In this document: one piece after another, positions 56,157 to 64,000 of the stretch
How the letters are laid out: the number at the start of each line of letters is the position of its first letter
How positions within the stretch are numbered: position 1 is the first letter of the stretch
From: Mesorhizobium australicum
GTDB lineage: Bacteria > Pseudomonadota > Alphaproteobacteria > Rhizobiales > Rhizobiaceae
Direction: 5' to 3'
Length of the DNA stretch: 64,000 nt
Assembly (NCBI RefSeq): GCF_900177325.1
Contig: NZ_FXBL01000004.1
Span: forward strand, 3,224,001 to 3,288,000
Made by a program: the position numbers and the translations under genes
The notes under the pieces: generated by a model
Seen by the model: only the letters and a program-made list of their open reading frames with translations
Databases searched by the model: none
Told to the model about the DNA's origin: nothing

Positions 56157-57587
56157 TTATTCGGCGTCGTCTTCCTTGGCGGCCTTCTTCTTGGCAGGCG
56201 CCTTCTTCTTCGGCGCAGCCTTCTTGGCCTCGGCCTTCTCGCCGCCCTCGTCCTCGTCGTCGGCCAGCAGCTCTTCCTTCGAGACCTTCACGTCAGTGAC
56301 GTCCACCTGGGTCAGGAGATGGTCGACGACCTTTTCCTCGAACAGCGGGGCGCGGAGATTGGCGAGCGCCGACGGGTTGTTGCGGTAGAAGTCGTAGACC
56401 TCCTGCTCCTGGCCCGGATAGCGGCGCACGAACTCGAACAGAGCGCGCTGCATCTCGTCGTCGGTGATCTGGATGCCGGCCTTCTCGCCCATTTCGGCGA
56501 GAACCAGGCCGAGGCGCACCCGGCGCTCGGCGAGCTTCTGGTATTCGGCCCGCGCCTCTTCCTCGGTCGTATCCTCATCGGCGAAGGTCTTGCCGGCCTG
56601 CTGGAGGTCGTTCGTTACCTGCTGCCAGATATTGTTGAACTCGGCCTCGACCAGCTTCGAGGGAGCCTCGAACTGGTATTCGGCATCCAGCGCGTCGAGC
56701 AGTTCGCGCTTCACCTTCTGGCGGGTCAGCGCGCCATACTGGCTCTCGAGCTGGCTGCGGACGATCTCGGTCAGCTTCTCGGCCGATTCCAGGCCAAGCG
56801 TTTTGGCGACCTCGTCATTGATCTCGAGCTTGCCGGGCTTGGCGACTTCCTTGACGGTGATGTCGAAGGTCGCTTCCTTGCCGGCCAGATGCGCTGCCTG
56901 GTAGTTCTCCGGGAAGGTGACCGTGATGGTCTTCTCGTCGCCAGCCTTGAAGCCGACGATCTGCTCCTCGAAGCCGGGGATGAACTGCTTGGACCCGAGG
57001 GTGAGCTGCTGGTCGGTGCCGGCGCCGCCGTCGAACGGCACGCCGTCGAGCTTGCCGACGAAGTCGATCGTAACGCGGTCGCCCTCTTCCGCCTTGCCCT
57101 TCTTCGGCTCGTAGGTGCGGGCGGATTCGGCCACGCGCTCCATCTGCGCCTGGACTTCATCCTCCGGCAGGTCGAGCACCTGGCGGGTCACCTTGATACC
57201 GGTGACATCCTTCAGCTCGATGGCCGGGATCACCTCATAAGCGACGGTGAATTCGAAATCCTTCTGGCCGGCGAGGATGGCTTCCGCCTCCTTCTCGTCC
57301 TCGGTCATCTGGACTTCCGGCTGCATCGCAGCCTTCTCGCCGCGCTCGGCGAGGATGTCGCGGGTCGAGTTGTTCAGGATCTCGTTGACGACCTCGGCCA
57401 TGAACGACTTGCCGTACACCTTGCGAAGGTGCGCCAGCGGAACCTTGCCGGGACGAAAGCCGTTGATGCGGGCTTTGCCCTGCGCGTCGCCGAGGCGGGA
57501 GACGAGGCGGCTCTCCATGTCGCCCTTCGGCACGACGACCTTGATCTCGCGCTTGAGGCCCTCGTTCAGCGTTTCCGTGATCTGCAT
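56157..57587 (-). CDS. tig: trigger factor
   Basis: A 476-residue ribosome-bound chaperone and peptidyl-prolyl isomerase. The ribosome-docking helix loop is visible as [17 protein letters not shown] (the GFRxGKxP signature), the FKBP-like PPIase domain lies around [20 protein letters not shown], and the C-terminal chaperone arms follow. The C-terminus carries a Lys/Ala-rich tail (about 30 residues, [20 protein letters not shown]), common in Rhizobiales. ATG at 57587 ([10 protein letters not shown]) is the family start; the longer frame covers the tRNA. It lies 88 bp downstream of tRNA-Leu on the same strand. Confidence 0.97.
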   Translation of the reverse strand: MQITETLNEGLKREIKVVVPKGDMESRLVSRLGDAQGKARINGFRPGKVPLAHLRKVYGKSFMAEVVNEILNNSTRDILAERGEKAAMQPEVQMTEDEKEAEAILAGQKDFEFTVAYEVIPAIELKDVTGIKVTRQVLDLPEDEVQAQMERVAESARTYEPKKGKAEEGDRVTIDFVGKLDGVPFDGGAGTDQQLTLGSKQFIPGFEEQIVGFKAGDEKTITVTFPENYQAAHLAGKEATFDITVKEVAKPGKLEINDEVAKTLGLESAEKLTEIVRSQLESQYGALTRQKVKRELLDALDAEYQFEAPSKLVEAEFNNIWQQVTNDLQQAGKTFADEDTTEEEARAEYQKLAERRVRLGLVLAEMGEKAGIQITDDEMQRALFEFVRRYPGQEQEVYDFYRNNPSALANLRAPLFEEKVVDHLLTQVDVTDVKVSKEELLADDEDEGGEKAEAKKAAPKKKAPAKKKAAKEDDAE

Positions 57588-57674
57588 ACTCGTTCCTTTG
57601 GTCCTCTCGAAATCCCTGTGCTCGAACGGCACACGGCCATTTCGACTGACGGAAATCCTGCCCTGAATGGCTGT

Positions 57675-57759
57675 TGGTGCGGGTGAAGGGACTTGAACCC
57701 CCACGACTTGCGTCACAGGAACCTAAATCCTGCGTGTCTACCAGTTCCACCACACCCGC
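57675..57759 (-). tRNA. tRNA-Leu (anticodon TAG)
   Basis: On the minus strand it starts GCGGGTGTGGTGGAACTGGT, a class II tRNA with a long variable arm. The anticodon stem-loop CAGGATTTAGGTTCCTG gives anticodon TAG. The T-arm is GGGGGTTCAAGTCCC, A73 and encoded CCA (57675-57677) follow. Confidence 0.97.
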
Positions 57760-57793
57760 TCAGAAAGCCCGTCCGGCTCCCCGAAGCGTGCGC

Positions 57794-57821
57794 TCTATAT
57801 CACCTCGATTGTGGCGTTCAA
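57794..57821 (-). promoter_or_regulatory. predicted sigma-70 promoter of tRNA-Leu
   Basis: On the minus strand, -35 TTGAAC (57816-57821) and -10 TATAGA (57794-57799) are separated by 16 bp and lie about 35-60 bp before the mature tRNA 5' end. It may also drive tig. Confidence 0.6.
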
Positions 57822-57895
57822 AGGAAATTTGCCGGGAAAAATGCCTTTTCGAGGGCGGTTTTCCCCATTCTATCCACAGGGCGAGGGCGTTGTGG

Positions 57896-58477
57896 TCAGT
57901 AGAGCGGTTCCTCGAAAAGCACCGTGTCGCCGTCGAGGAAACGCTTGATCTGTGCCGAGCCGTCGGCGGCGACGGCGGCCACGACCGCAAAGGGGCGCAC
58001 GCGCATGTCGACCTCGATCGGCTTGCCCTCGCCTTCCGGCAGGTAGAAGCGCTCCAGGCCGTAGTCCACCGACGCGCTTCCACTCGCCGCCGGCGTCCCC
58101 GACGCCATACCGGAGACCACCACCTCGCCTGCCTCCACAGCGGGCAGAAGTGCCTTGTCGAAGGCCGCCGACTTCACGCCGAAGTAGCCGTCGTCCTGCT
58201 TGCGCAGGAGAAGCCAGACAGGCTTGGCCTCGTAATCGCCATCACCTGTCGGCGGCGGCGTGAACAGCGAGGCCGGAACGGTCGAGATGTCGTAGCCCAG
58301 GCGCACATAATCACCACGCAAAAGGTCGCGCGGATCGACGGGCTGGACTTTGAGCAGCACCTCCTGGCCGTTGCGCAGCACGGCGGCGCGCCCGGCGATG
58401 TTCCAGGACAGGAAACCAATCTGCAGCACCGAGATCAGCAGCGCGCCAACGAGGACGAGGCGGGAGGATTTCATCAT
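57896..58477 (-). CDS. GDYXXLXY domain protein
   Basis: A 193-residue protein with one N-terminal membrane helix or signal (LVLVGALLISVLQIGFLSW) and the family-defining motif GDYVRLGYDIS at about residue 55, within PVDPRDLLRGDYVRLGY. The rest is beta-rich and presumably periplasmic. Function is unknown; the family almost always sits with a DUF2157 membrane protein, as here. Its ATG overlaps the DUF2157 stop by 4 bp. Confidence 0.85.
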   Translation of the reverse strand: MMKSSRLVLVGALLISVLQIGFLSWNIAGRAAVLRNGQEVLLKVQPVDPRDLLRGDYVRLGYDISTVPASLFTPPPTGDGDYEAKPVWLLLRKQDDGYFGVKSAAFDKALLPAVEAGEVVVSGMASGTPAASGSASVDYGLERFYLPEGEGKPIEVDMRVRPFAVVAAVAADGSAQIKRFLDGDTVLFEEPLY

Positions 58478-59574
58478 GCGGCTCCCTGGATGGCGGCGCT
58501 CGCGGCGATGCGGCGCTCGATACGGATGATGACGAAGGCGAGCACGCCGAGGCCGATGGCCGCGAGCAGGAAGAAGCCGGCGGTCCCCAGCATCGTGCCG
58601 ACGGTCGCGATGTAGACGAAGGAAATCTCGACGGCAAAGCCGAGATAGGCGAGCCAGCGAACCTTGCGACCGGCCTTGCCGCCGATCACGAGGGCCCCGG
58701 CGATCGCCGCGAAAGTCAGCGCGGCAAGCCAGGCGAAATGTGCTTCGTCGACGAACACCACCTGCAGGGTGAACATGCCGACGAGGAAGCCGATGAGCGC
58801 CTCAGCCGCGAGCCCCTCGCCCAGGCCGCTCAACCTGTCGACGATATCACCGCCACGCACCGCCACGACGAAGGCAAGCGCCGAGACAAGTGCCATCGCA
58901 GCCGGGATTACCAGCAGCTCCGTATCGAAATAGAGCATGAAGAAGTGCGCGATGAGCGAGAGCACGATGAGATGGCGCGCCGGCAGGCTGCGGGTCCACA
59001 CGGCAACGGCCCAGAGCACGGCGAGAAGCAGCGGATACCACGCGTTGACCTCGAGGTCGAAACTGAAGACCGGCCAAGAGGCCCAGGCCGCGGAAAGGCA
59101 GACCGCCGCCGCCGCGAGCACTGGCGAGCGCAGCAGAGCAGCTGCCAGCGCCGTGCCGACGCACCAGACGAGGATCGCCTGCGTCTCGTCGCCGCTGAGG
59201 TGATACATCTGCCCGATCAGTGCGATCCCGCCGCCGAAGGCGGCCGCGGAAATCAGCCAGAGCGCCTCGGCGAGTGCTGCGTGGTCGCGCAGCTTGAGGA
59301 ACGCACCGCCAAGATAGCCGCCGGCGATAACCGCGAAGATCGCCCCGACACGGCCGAGGCGTGGAATCTCCTCCCAGTTCGCCGCAATCAGGATGAGGAT
59401 GGCCGCAGACATCAGCAGCGCCGCCATGACGGCGAGTACCTGGCCAAAGCCGATGCCTTTGCCGTGATTGGCTGCGACGTCGTCGCGAAGCTGCTGGCCC
59501 AGCGCAGCGGAGACAAGTCCCCTCGCTTCCCATCGGGCAATATCCTGCCCCACCTTGTCGACATATCCGGCCAT
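58474..59574 (-). CDS. DUF2157 multi-spanning membrane protein
   Basis: A 366-residue protein with a soluble N-terminal helical segment (VGQDIARWEARGLVSAALGQ, the DUF2157 signature) followed by about ten hydrophobic helices. A recognisable family stretch is ALIGQMYHLSGDETQAILVW. Function is unknown. The ATG at 59574 (MAGYVDKVGQDI) is used; the extra upstream frame has no ribosome binding site. Coupled with the GDYXXLXY gene by a 4-bp overlap, so the two likely form one envelope system. It is divergent from the DUF1127 gene with 244 bp between starts. Confidence 0.85.
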   Translation of the reverse strand: MAGYVDKVGQDIARWEARGLVSAALGQQLRDDVAANHGKGIGFGQVLAVMAALLMSAAILILIAANWEEIPRLGRVGAIFAVIAGGYLGGAFLKLRDHAALAEALWLISAAAFGGGIALIGQMYHLSGDETQAILVWCVGTALAAALLRSPVLAAAAVCLSAAWASWPVFSFDLEVNAWYPLLLAVLWAVAVWTRSLPARHLIVLSLIAHFFMLYFDTELLVIPAAMALVSALAFVVAVRGGDIVDRLSGLGEGLAAEALIGFLVGMFTLQVVFVDEAHFAWLAALTFAAIAGALVIGGKAGRKVRWLAYLGFAVEISFVYIATVGTMLGTAGFFLLAAIGLGVLAFVIIRIERRIAASAAIQGAA

Positions 59575-59737
59575 GGTTCTCCCCGTCGTCCGCCCGAACT
59601 GACCGTCCGCAGGTATCGGCGCAATGTCGCCCGGCCGCACGATCGCAACCGCCCCATTGCGGCCGTTTCGCGACCGGCAGTTAACCGCCGTTAATGGTGC
59701 ATTGCACAATTCGCATTGCTGCCATGCAACATTTGCC

Positions 59738-59766
59738 CTTTGAACGGGAGCCGAACGCACTTATCT
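59738..59766 (+). promoter_or_regulatory. possible RpoH-like promoter of the DUF1127/sRNA unit
   Basis: A CCTTTGAA element (-35 like, TTGAA at 59740-59744) and CTTATCT (-10 like, 59760-59766) are separated by 15 bp, resembling alphaproteobacterial heat-shock sigma promoters (CTTGAA ... CTATAT type) more than sigma-70. Located about 55 bp upstream of the DUF1127 ATG. This call is weak. Confidence 0.3.
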
Positions 59767-59818
59767 CTGGTTCGTAACAAAGATAGACGAATACGAAAAA
59801 GAAGAAACGAGCACTGAA

Positions 59819-59959
59819 ATGAACATCATCCGCAACTACCGCAACTGGCGTCGTTACCGCGAAACCGTGTCCGAGCTGAACCGCCTGTCGAACCGCGAAC
59901 TCACCGATCTCGGCATTTCCCGCAGCGACATCCCCTTCGTCGCGCGCAAGTCGATCTGA
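59819..59959 (+). CDS. DUF1127 domain mini-protein (46 residues)
   Basis: A 46-residue, Arg-rich protein that begins MNIIRNYRNWRRYRETVSEL and ends SDIPFVARKSI. The DUF1127 signature LSNRELTDLGISRSDI is complete. Members are small, basic proteins that bind RNA in Rhodobacter (CcaF1) and affect RNA metabolism, phosphate or L-fucose metabolism in Rhizobiales. A purine-rich AAGAAGAAA stretch precedes the ATG. It is followed within 12 bp by an array of three CCTCCTCCC hairpins, the same arrangement as in the Rhodobacter CcsR operon. Confidence 0.92.
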   Translation: MNIIRNYRNWRRYRETVSELNRLSNRELTDLGISRSDIPFVARKSI

Positions 59960-59970
59960 CGAATATAGAA

Positions 59971-60084
59971 ATCTCGCCAGGGTCTACCTCCTCCCAGACC
60001 CTGTGAGATACGGCCGGAGTTTACCTCCTCCCAAACGACGGCCACCGAGACACCCGCCGGACCTCCTCCCCCGGCGGGTGTTTT
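59971..60084 (+). ncRNA. three tandem CCUCCUCCC-loop hairpins (CcsR/cuckoo-type sRNA array)
   Basis: Three consecutive hairpins each hold ACCTCCTCCC as the entire loop. Hairpin 1 (59971-60009) has an 8-bp perfect stem CAGGGTCT/AGACCCTG plus an outer ATCTC/GAGAT. Hairpin 2 (60012-60043) pairs GGCCG with CGGCC and GTTT with AAAC around a GA/GA internal loop. Hairpin 3 (60050-60081) has an 11-bp stem and is also the terminator. CCUCCUCCC is anti-Shine-Dalgarno-like. In Rhodobacter, CcsR1-4 sRNAs with this motif are processed from the 3' UTR of a DUF1127 gene and act in oxidative stress. Homology is by motif and synteny. Confidence 0.85.
60050..60084 (+). terminator. terminator of the DUF1127/sRNA unit
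   Basis: An 11-bp stem (ACACCCGCCGG with complement) closes the loop ACCTCCTCCC and is followed by TTTTCGTTTC. It doubles as the third CCUCCUCCC hairpin. Confidence 0.85.
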
Positions 60085-60129
60085 CGTTTCTGGAGGAATC
60101 TCCCCGAATTTCCTGCGCAAACGAGCCGT

Positions 60130-60738
60130 CTATCGCTCGCCCATCACGCCCCGCGACTTCCACTGGTCGAGAGGCATGATGTCCGGCCTGCCGCCCATTG
60201 GTTCATACCAGCTGTCCACCGCCCATCTCGTCCCGCCCTGTTCGGTAAGCACCGCGGTGGAATGAGGATAGCGGCCATCCACGAACATGCCCCGCGAGAC
60301 GTTGGATTCGACACGGTGGTGCCGGATCAGGCCCCGGCCCTGGAGATAGAGCATCAGGGTGCGCGTGTTGGTCGATTCGTCGATGCAATCCATCTGGCCC
60401 ATGCGGCCCGACTGGGCGATGGTGGACTTGGCCGTGTCGCGCACGCCAATCGCCTGGCCCGCGCGGGTCTCGAAATAGGCGACCGCCGAGCCGATTGCCT
60501 GGCGCTCCGCGTTCGCAGAGCCTTTCCCGCTGGCCATGATCGACGCGAAGCGGCTCGCGTCCGCCGAGGTCAGGGCGAGCGTCGTGCGGTTGCGGCAATC
60601 GAAGCCGTGGCAGACGGAAAGCTTCGAGACCGTGGTCTCCTTCTTCACCGCCGAATAGTTCGACGAGGTCGAGACACATCCCGCCGCCAGTGGCATTGTG
60701 AGAGCGAAGACGGCAAACAAACTGAATCTGTGCTGCAT
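60130..60738 (-). CDS. putative lipoprotein of unknown function
   Basis: A 202-residue protein with a type II signal peptide: [11 protein letters not shown], with the lipidated Cys at 21. Two Cys in [13 protein letters not shown] and one in [10 protein letters not shown] may form disulfides or bind metal. Conserved-looking segments are [24 protein letters not shown] (seen as [16 protein letters not shown]), [16 protein letters not shown] and the C-terminal [13 protein letters not shown] do not recognise a family with certainty. The ATG at 60738 ([11 protein letters not shown]) is the start that gives the signal peptide. It is divergent from trmFO by 83 bp. Confidence 0.75.
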   Translation of the reverse strand: MQHRFSLFAVFALTMPLAAGCVSTSSNYSAVKKETTVSKLSVCHGFDCRNRTTLALTSADASRFASIMASGKGSANAERQAIGSAVAYFETRAGQAIGVRDTAKSTIAQSGRMGQMDCIDESTNTRTLMLYLQGRGLIRHHRVESNVSRGMFVDGRYPHSTAVLTEQGGTRWAVDSWYEPMGGRPDIMPLDQWKSRGVMGER

Positions 60739-60821
60739 GGCGCGCAGACTATTCGGCCCTCTCGACACACGCAATCCGCGAGACGTTGTGTTTTGCGCCC
60801 TCCGCGACTATTCCACTCTCC

Positions 60822-62243
60822 ATGAGCGACAGATCCATTCATGTCATAGGCGGCGGCCTCGCCGGCTCGGAAGCTGCGTGGCAGATCGCCAGCGCCGGCG
60901 TGCCGGTGATCCTGCACGAGATGCGCGGCGTGCGCGGCACCGAGGCGCATAAGACCGACGGACTCGCCGAGCTCGTCTGCTCCAATTCCTTCCGCTCCGA
61001 CGACGCCGAGACCAACGCCGTCGGCCTGCTGCATGCCGAGATGCGGCTTGCCGGCTCGCTGATCATGGCCTGCGGCGACGCGCATCAGGTGCCGGCCGGC
61101 GGGGCGCTCGCCGTCGACCGTGACGGCTTCTCCGACGCGGTAACCGCGAAGCTCGCCGCGCACCCGCTGGTGACGATCGTGCGTGAAGAGATCGTCGGCC
61201 TGCCGCCGGTCGAATGGGACCAGGCGATCATCGCCACCGGCCCCCTCACCGCGCCCTCGCTTGCCGAAGCGATCCGCGCCGAGACCGGGGCAGATGCGCT
61301 CGCCTTCTTCGACGCCATCGCGCCGATCGTCCATTTCGATACGATCGACATGACGAAGGCCTGGTTCCAGTCGCGCTACGACAAGGTCGGTCCTGGCGGC
61401 ACCGGCAAGGATTATGTCAACTGCCCGATGGACAAGGCTGAATACGAGGCCTTCGTTCAGGCGCTCCGCGACGGGCTCAAGACCGAATTCAAGGAGTGGG
61501 AAGGCACGCCCTATTTCGACGGCTGTTTGCCGATCGAAGTAATGGCCGAGCGCGGCGTCGAGACGCTCAGGCACGGGCCGATGAAGCCGATGGGGCTCAC
61601 CAACGCGCACAATCCGACAGTCAAGGCCTATGCCGTCGTCCAGCTTCGCCAGGACAATGCGTTGGGCACCCTCTACAACATGGTCGGATTCCAGACGAAG
61701 CTGAAGCATGGCGAACAGACGCGCATCTTCCGCATGATCCCCGGCCTGGAAAACGCAGAATTCGCGCGGCTCGGCGGGTTGCACCGCAACACCTACATCA
61801 ACTCGCCGACGCTTCTTGCGCATGACCTGCAGCTCAAAGGACGTCCCGGCCTGCGCTTCGCCGGCCAGATCACCGGCTGCGAAGGCTATGTCGAGAGCGC
61901 CTCGATCGGCCTGCTCGCCGGCCGCTTTGCCGCAGCCGAGCGACTCGGCCGCGCCCCGTCGCTGCCTCCCGCAACGACCGCCTTTGGCGCCCTGCTCGGC
62001 CATATCACCGGCGGGCATCTGGTGTCCGACGACGAGCCGGGAAAGCGCTCCTTCCAGCCCATGAACATCAACTTTGGCCTTTTCCCGCCGCTCGCCGCCG
62101 GGACGAAGCTCAAGCCTGACGATTTCGAAGGCCGCTTCCGCGGCAAGGACAAGACGATCGCGAAGAAGAAAGCGATCACGGCCCGAGCGCTGGCGGACTG
62201 CCGGACGTGGTTAGAAATGACCCCCGGCGCGAAGGCGGCATGA
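60822..62243 (+). CDS. trmFO: methylenetetrahydrofolate-tRNA-(uracil-5-)-methyltransferase TrmFO
   Basis: A 473-residue FAD- and folate-dependent enzyme making m5U54 in the tRNA T-loop. The FAD-binding N-terminus is [17 protein letters not shown]. The catalytic Cys regions are [17 protein letters not shown] and [16 protein letters not shown], and the C-terminal [20 protein letters not shown] matches the family. TrmFO replaces the SAM-dependent TrmA of gammaproteobacteria. The ATG at 60822 ([12 protein letters not shown]) is the correct start; the frame opens 36 bases earlier. Confidence 0.96.
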   Translation: MSDRSIHVIGGGLAGSEAAWQIASAGVPVILHEMRGVRGTEAHKTDGLAELVCSNSFRSDDAETNAVGLLHAEMRLAGSLIMACGDAHQVPAGGALAVDRDGFSDAVTAKLAAHPLVTIVREEIVGLPPVEWDQAIIATGPLTAPSLAEAIRAETGADALAFFDAIAPIVHFDTIDMTKAWFQSRYDKVGPGGTGKDYVNCPMDKAEYEAFVQALRDGLKTEFKEWEGTPYFDGCLPIEVMAERGVETLRHGPMKPMGLTNAHNPTVKAYAVVQLRQDNALGTLYNMVGFQTKLKHGEQTRIFRMIPGLENAEFARLGGLHRNTYINSPTLLAHDLQLKGRPGLRFAGQITGCEGYVESASIGLLAGRFAAAERLGRAPSLPPATTAFGALLGHITGGHLVSDDEPGKRSFQPMNINFGLFPPLAAGTKLKPDDFEGRFRGKDKTIAKKKAITARALADCRTWLEMTPGAKAA

Positions 62244-62249
62244 ACAGCG

Positions 62250-62774
62250 ATGGCGGGGGATGTTCCACAGCTTCTGCCGCCCGGCCTGCCAGAATCCGAA
62301 ACGCCGTTTTGGGGTGACTATGACGTATGCTGGAGCGTCTACATTCGATGTTCCAACAGGCGAAAATTGCGCGAGGTCCACATACTGGCGCTGGACAGAG
62401 CTATCAAGGAACCGCATGGGCCACGAAAGTGGACCTATGAGCGTGAGGAGCCTATCGAGCCGGCGGAGCGCAATCCGAACGAGCACCGGATCGTTGCTCT
62501 CGAGAAGATCAGCGGCCCCTATCGGGATAGCCTCCTATCGGACCTGATGCGGCGACTCTATAATCTGGCGCCCAATTGGAACATCACGGCGCGCCTCGAT
62601 GAGGACGATCCCCGCGGGATCTATGTGATGGCCCGCCATGTAAAGCAGGATCCGGGCAACAAAACTCCTGCGGTCGTCGACGTTCTTGTGGAACTTGAGC
62701 CCGATTGGTCCTCCATCGATCCGTCAGTTGGCCGCTATCTTGGCAGCGGTCAACCAATCAGGATCGCGAAGTAA
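62250..62774 (+). CDS. hypothetical soluble protein
   Basis: A 174-residue protein I do not recognise. It has no signal peptide or membrane helix, is rich in Arg, Glu and Asp, and contains two Cys near the N-terminus (YDVCWSVYIRCSNRRKL). Segments such as REVHILALDRAIKEPHGPRK and VEGRYLGSGQPIRIAK-like (seen as VGRYLGSGQPIRIAK) show no catalytic signature. The ATG overlaps the region just after the trmFO stop by a 6-bp gap, and the gene is followed 33 bp later by the crotonase. The coding region is more AT-rich than its neighbours in places, so recent acquisition is possible. Confidence 0.6.
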   Translation: MAGDVPQLLPPGLPESETPFWGDYDVCWSVYIRCSNRRKLREVHILALDRAIKEPHGPRKWTYEREEPIEPAERNPNEHRIVALEKISGPYRDSLLSDLMRRLYNLAPNWNITARLDEDDPRGIYVMARHVKQDPGNKTPAVVDVLVELEPDWSSIDPSVGRYLGSGQPIRIAK

Positions 62775-62807
62775 ACCGCAACAAGCTGATCCTCCAAGGA
62801 GCTCTCT

Positions 62808-63638
62808 ATGCCGAATCTGACCAGCACCTTCTTCCGCGTCGAGCGCGACGGGCCGGTCGCAATCCTCTCCATGAACCGACCGGACAAGGCCAACGGTATG
62901 ACGCCGGACTTCTGGACTGACCTGCCGCGGCTGATGACTGAGCTCGACCGCGACGAGACAGTCCGCGTCGCGATCCTGCGTGGCGAAGGCAAACATTTCA
63001 GCGGAGGCATGGACCTCGCCGCGTTCGCGGAGATCGCCGCGCTGCTCCAGAAAGAGCCCGGGCGTGCTGCCTATGCGCTGCGCGACATGATCCTGCGGCT
63101 GCAGGGCGCCTTCACCGCCATCGAGCGCGCCCGCTTCCCGGTCATCGCCGAGATCCACGGCGCCTGCATCGGCGGCGGCATCGACATGATCACAGCCTGC
63201 GACCTGCGCATCGCGTCGGAGGAGGCATACTTCTCGATCGAAGAGATCCATATCGGCATGGCAGCCGATGTCGGCACGCTGCAGCGCTTGCCAAAGCTGA
63301 TTTCACCGTCGATCGCCGCCGAGCTTGCCTATACCGGCCGGCGCTTCCTGGCCGACGAGGCGAAGGCGATCGGGCTGCTGTCCAGCGTCCTTCCCGACCG
63401 CGAGGCGCTCCAGTCGGCCTCCCGCGAGATCGCGCGCGACATCGCCGAAAAATCACCGCTCGCGATCGCCGGCATCAAGCGCAACCTCGCTTACGCCCGC
63501 GACCATTCGGTTGCCGACGGGCTCGACTATATCGCGACCTGGAACGCCGGCATGCTGCGGCCGGCCGACCTGATGTCGGCGGTGCAGGCGAAGATGGCGA
63601 AGACAAAGGCGACGTTCGCGGACCTGTTGAAGGCCTAG
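62808..63638 (+). CDS. crotonase family protein, delta(3,5)-delta(2,4)-dienoyl-CoA isomerase-like
   Basis: A 276-residue crotonase-fold enzyme for fatty acid or related CoA-ester metabolism. The oxyanion-hole segments are HFSGGMDLAAF and IHGACIGGGIDMITACDLR. The three acidic residues that define dienoyl-CoA isomerase are visible: Asp in GGIDMITACD, Glu in AYFSIEEIHIG and Asp in GMAADVGTLQRLPKLI, so this is more likely an ECH1-type isomerase than a plain hydratase. Such enzymes help degrade odd-position unsaturated fatty acids. GGAG precedes the ATG. Confidence 0.87.
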   Translation: MPNLTSTFFRVERDGPVAILSMNRPDKANGMTPDFWTDLPRLMTELDRDETVRVAILRGEGKHFSGGMDLAAFAEIAALLQKEPGRAAYALRDMILRLQGAFTAIERARFPVIAEIHGACIGGGIDMITACDLRIASEEAYFSIEEIHIGMAADVGTLQRLPKLISPSIAAELAYTGRRFLADEAKAIGLLSSVLPDREALQSASREIARDIAEKSPLAIAGIKRNLAYARDHSVADGLDYIATWNAGMLRPADLMSAVQAKMAKTKATFADLLKA

Positions 63639-63642
63639 GTCA

Positions 63643-64000
63643 TCACTCCGCCGGCTTGAGCCCCTGCTCCGCCGCGCCGGGCAGCCCCGGTTTGCCGGCT
63701 TCCGAAGGGTTTCTCCGCACATAGTCGGCCTTCAGGCTTTCCGAGGTCTCGCGCGAGCCGTCGTGGCTCCAGCCGGGCGGCATGAACACGTAGCCGAGCC
63801 GCTGTCGCAGCGTCAGTCCCGGCGCGAAGGCGTCCTTGAACAGGCCGACATATTCGTGGAACGCGACCTTCACAGGATTGAAGGTCCCGATGTTCTTGAC
63901 GATGCCGTAGCGCGGCCGGTCCTCCTCCAGTTCCTCGACGAAAGTGCCGAACATCCGGTCCCAGATGATCAGCGTGCCGGCGTAGTTCGCGTCCAGGTAA
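63643..64000 (-). CDS. sterol desaturase / fatty acid hydroxylase family protein, C-terminal part (cut by window edge)
   Basis: The visible 118 residues are the C-terminus of a membrane-bound di-iron hydroxylase. The reading frame enters from the right edge as YLDANYAGTLIIWDRMFGTF, the hallmark NYGGTLxxWDRxFGTF that follows the last His motif in this family. The rest reads EELEEDRPRYGIVKNIGTFN. A cytosolic tail follows. The upstream His clusters lie outside the window, so activity cannot be judged. It converges on the crotonase gene with 4 bp between stops. Confidence 0.85.
   Translation of the reverse strand, partial: YLDANYAGTLIIWDRMFGTFVEELEEDRPRYGIVKNIGTFNPVKVAFHEYVGLFKDAFAPGLTLRQRLGYVFMPPGWSHDGSRETSESLKADYVRRNPSEAGKPGLPGAAEQGLKPAE

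Noticed and set aside
59681..59694. TTAA-N6-TTAA in the DUF2157/DUF1127 shared upstream region
   Set aside because: Spacing is 6, not the 7 bp required for CtrA; could still bind weakly but not called.

Overview
This window comes from a high-GC alphaproteobacterium of the order Rhizobiales, most likely a Mesorhizobium, Aminobacter or Nitratireductor-like member of the Phyllobacteriaceae. The evidence is gene content and order. There is the rpsB-to-lpxB envelope cluster with LpxI instead of LpxH, EipB (DUF1849), ClpS/ClpA, a peripheral NDUFA12-type complex I subunit, DUF2155, a DUF1127 mini-protein, and a CtrA-type TTAA-N7-TTAA box. The window is chromosomal housekeeping DNA. I see no insertion sequence, prophage, CRISPR array or plasmid functions.

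Region 1-12.2 kb (minus strand) is one long array: rpsB, tsf, pyrH, frr, uppS, cdsA, rseP, bamA, lpxD, fabZ, lpxA, lpxI and the start of lpxB. It runs from translation through isoprenoid and phospholipid precursors to outer-membrane assembly and lipid A. The lpxD-fabZ-lpxA-lpxI-lpxB genes overlap one another. From 12.2 to 20.6 kb come a threonine dehydratase-like enzyme with eipB, then divergently ridA, a glycerophosphodiester phosphodiesterase, a FemAB/COG3146 protein, YbaK, HIT, a PAP2 membrane protein, the AzlCD branched-chain amino acid exporter and a methyltransferase. From 20.6 to 27.4 kb are clpA and clpS with a readable promoter and an operator-like inverted repeat, an L,D-transpeptidase, small membrane proteins, an AI-2E family transporter and a HXXEE protein.

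From 27.4 to 42.8 kb are tRNA-Gly(TCC) and tRNA-Tyr(GTA) behind a strong promoter, rlmB, a giant YhdP/AsmA-like protein, a peroxiredoxin-like protein with a degenerate active-site motif, an M23 peptidase, prfB with a clear programmed +1 frameshift site, PBP1A, an amidase and RNase E behind a 0.64 kb leader. From 42.8 to 57.8 kb are glutaminase, an aminotransferase, an M48-TPR protease, a DsbA-like thioredoxin, aroQ-accB-accC-aat, a LysE exporter, DUF2155, NDUFA12, a GNAT, an ICMT-like methyltransferase, map, radC, a methyltransferase behind a CtrA box, trigger factor and tRNA-Leu(TAG).

The last 6 kb holds a GDYXXLXY/DUF2157 membrane pair, a 46-residue DUF1127 gene followed by three consecutive hairpins that each display CCTCCTCCC in the loop, a lipoprotein, trmFO, an unknown protein, a dienoyl-CoA isomerase-like crotonase and the end of a sterol-desaturase family gene. 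The DUF1127 plus CCUCCUCCC array matches the organisation of the CcsR ('cuckoo') stress sRNAs known from Rhodobacter and is the most interesting locus here.
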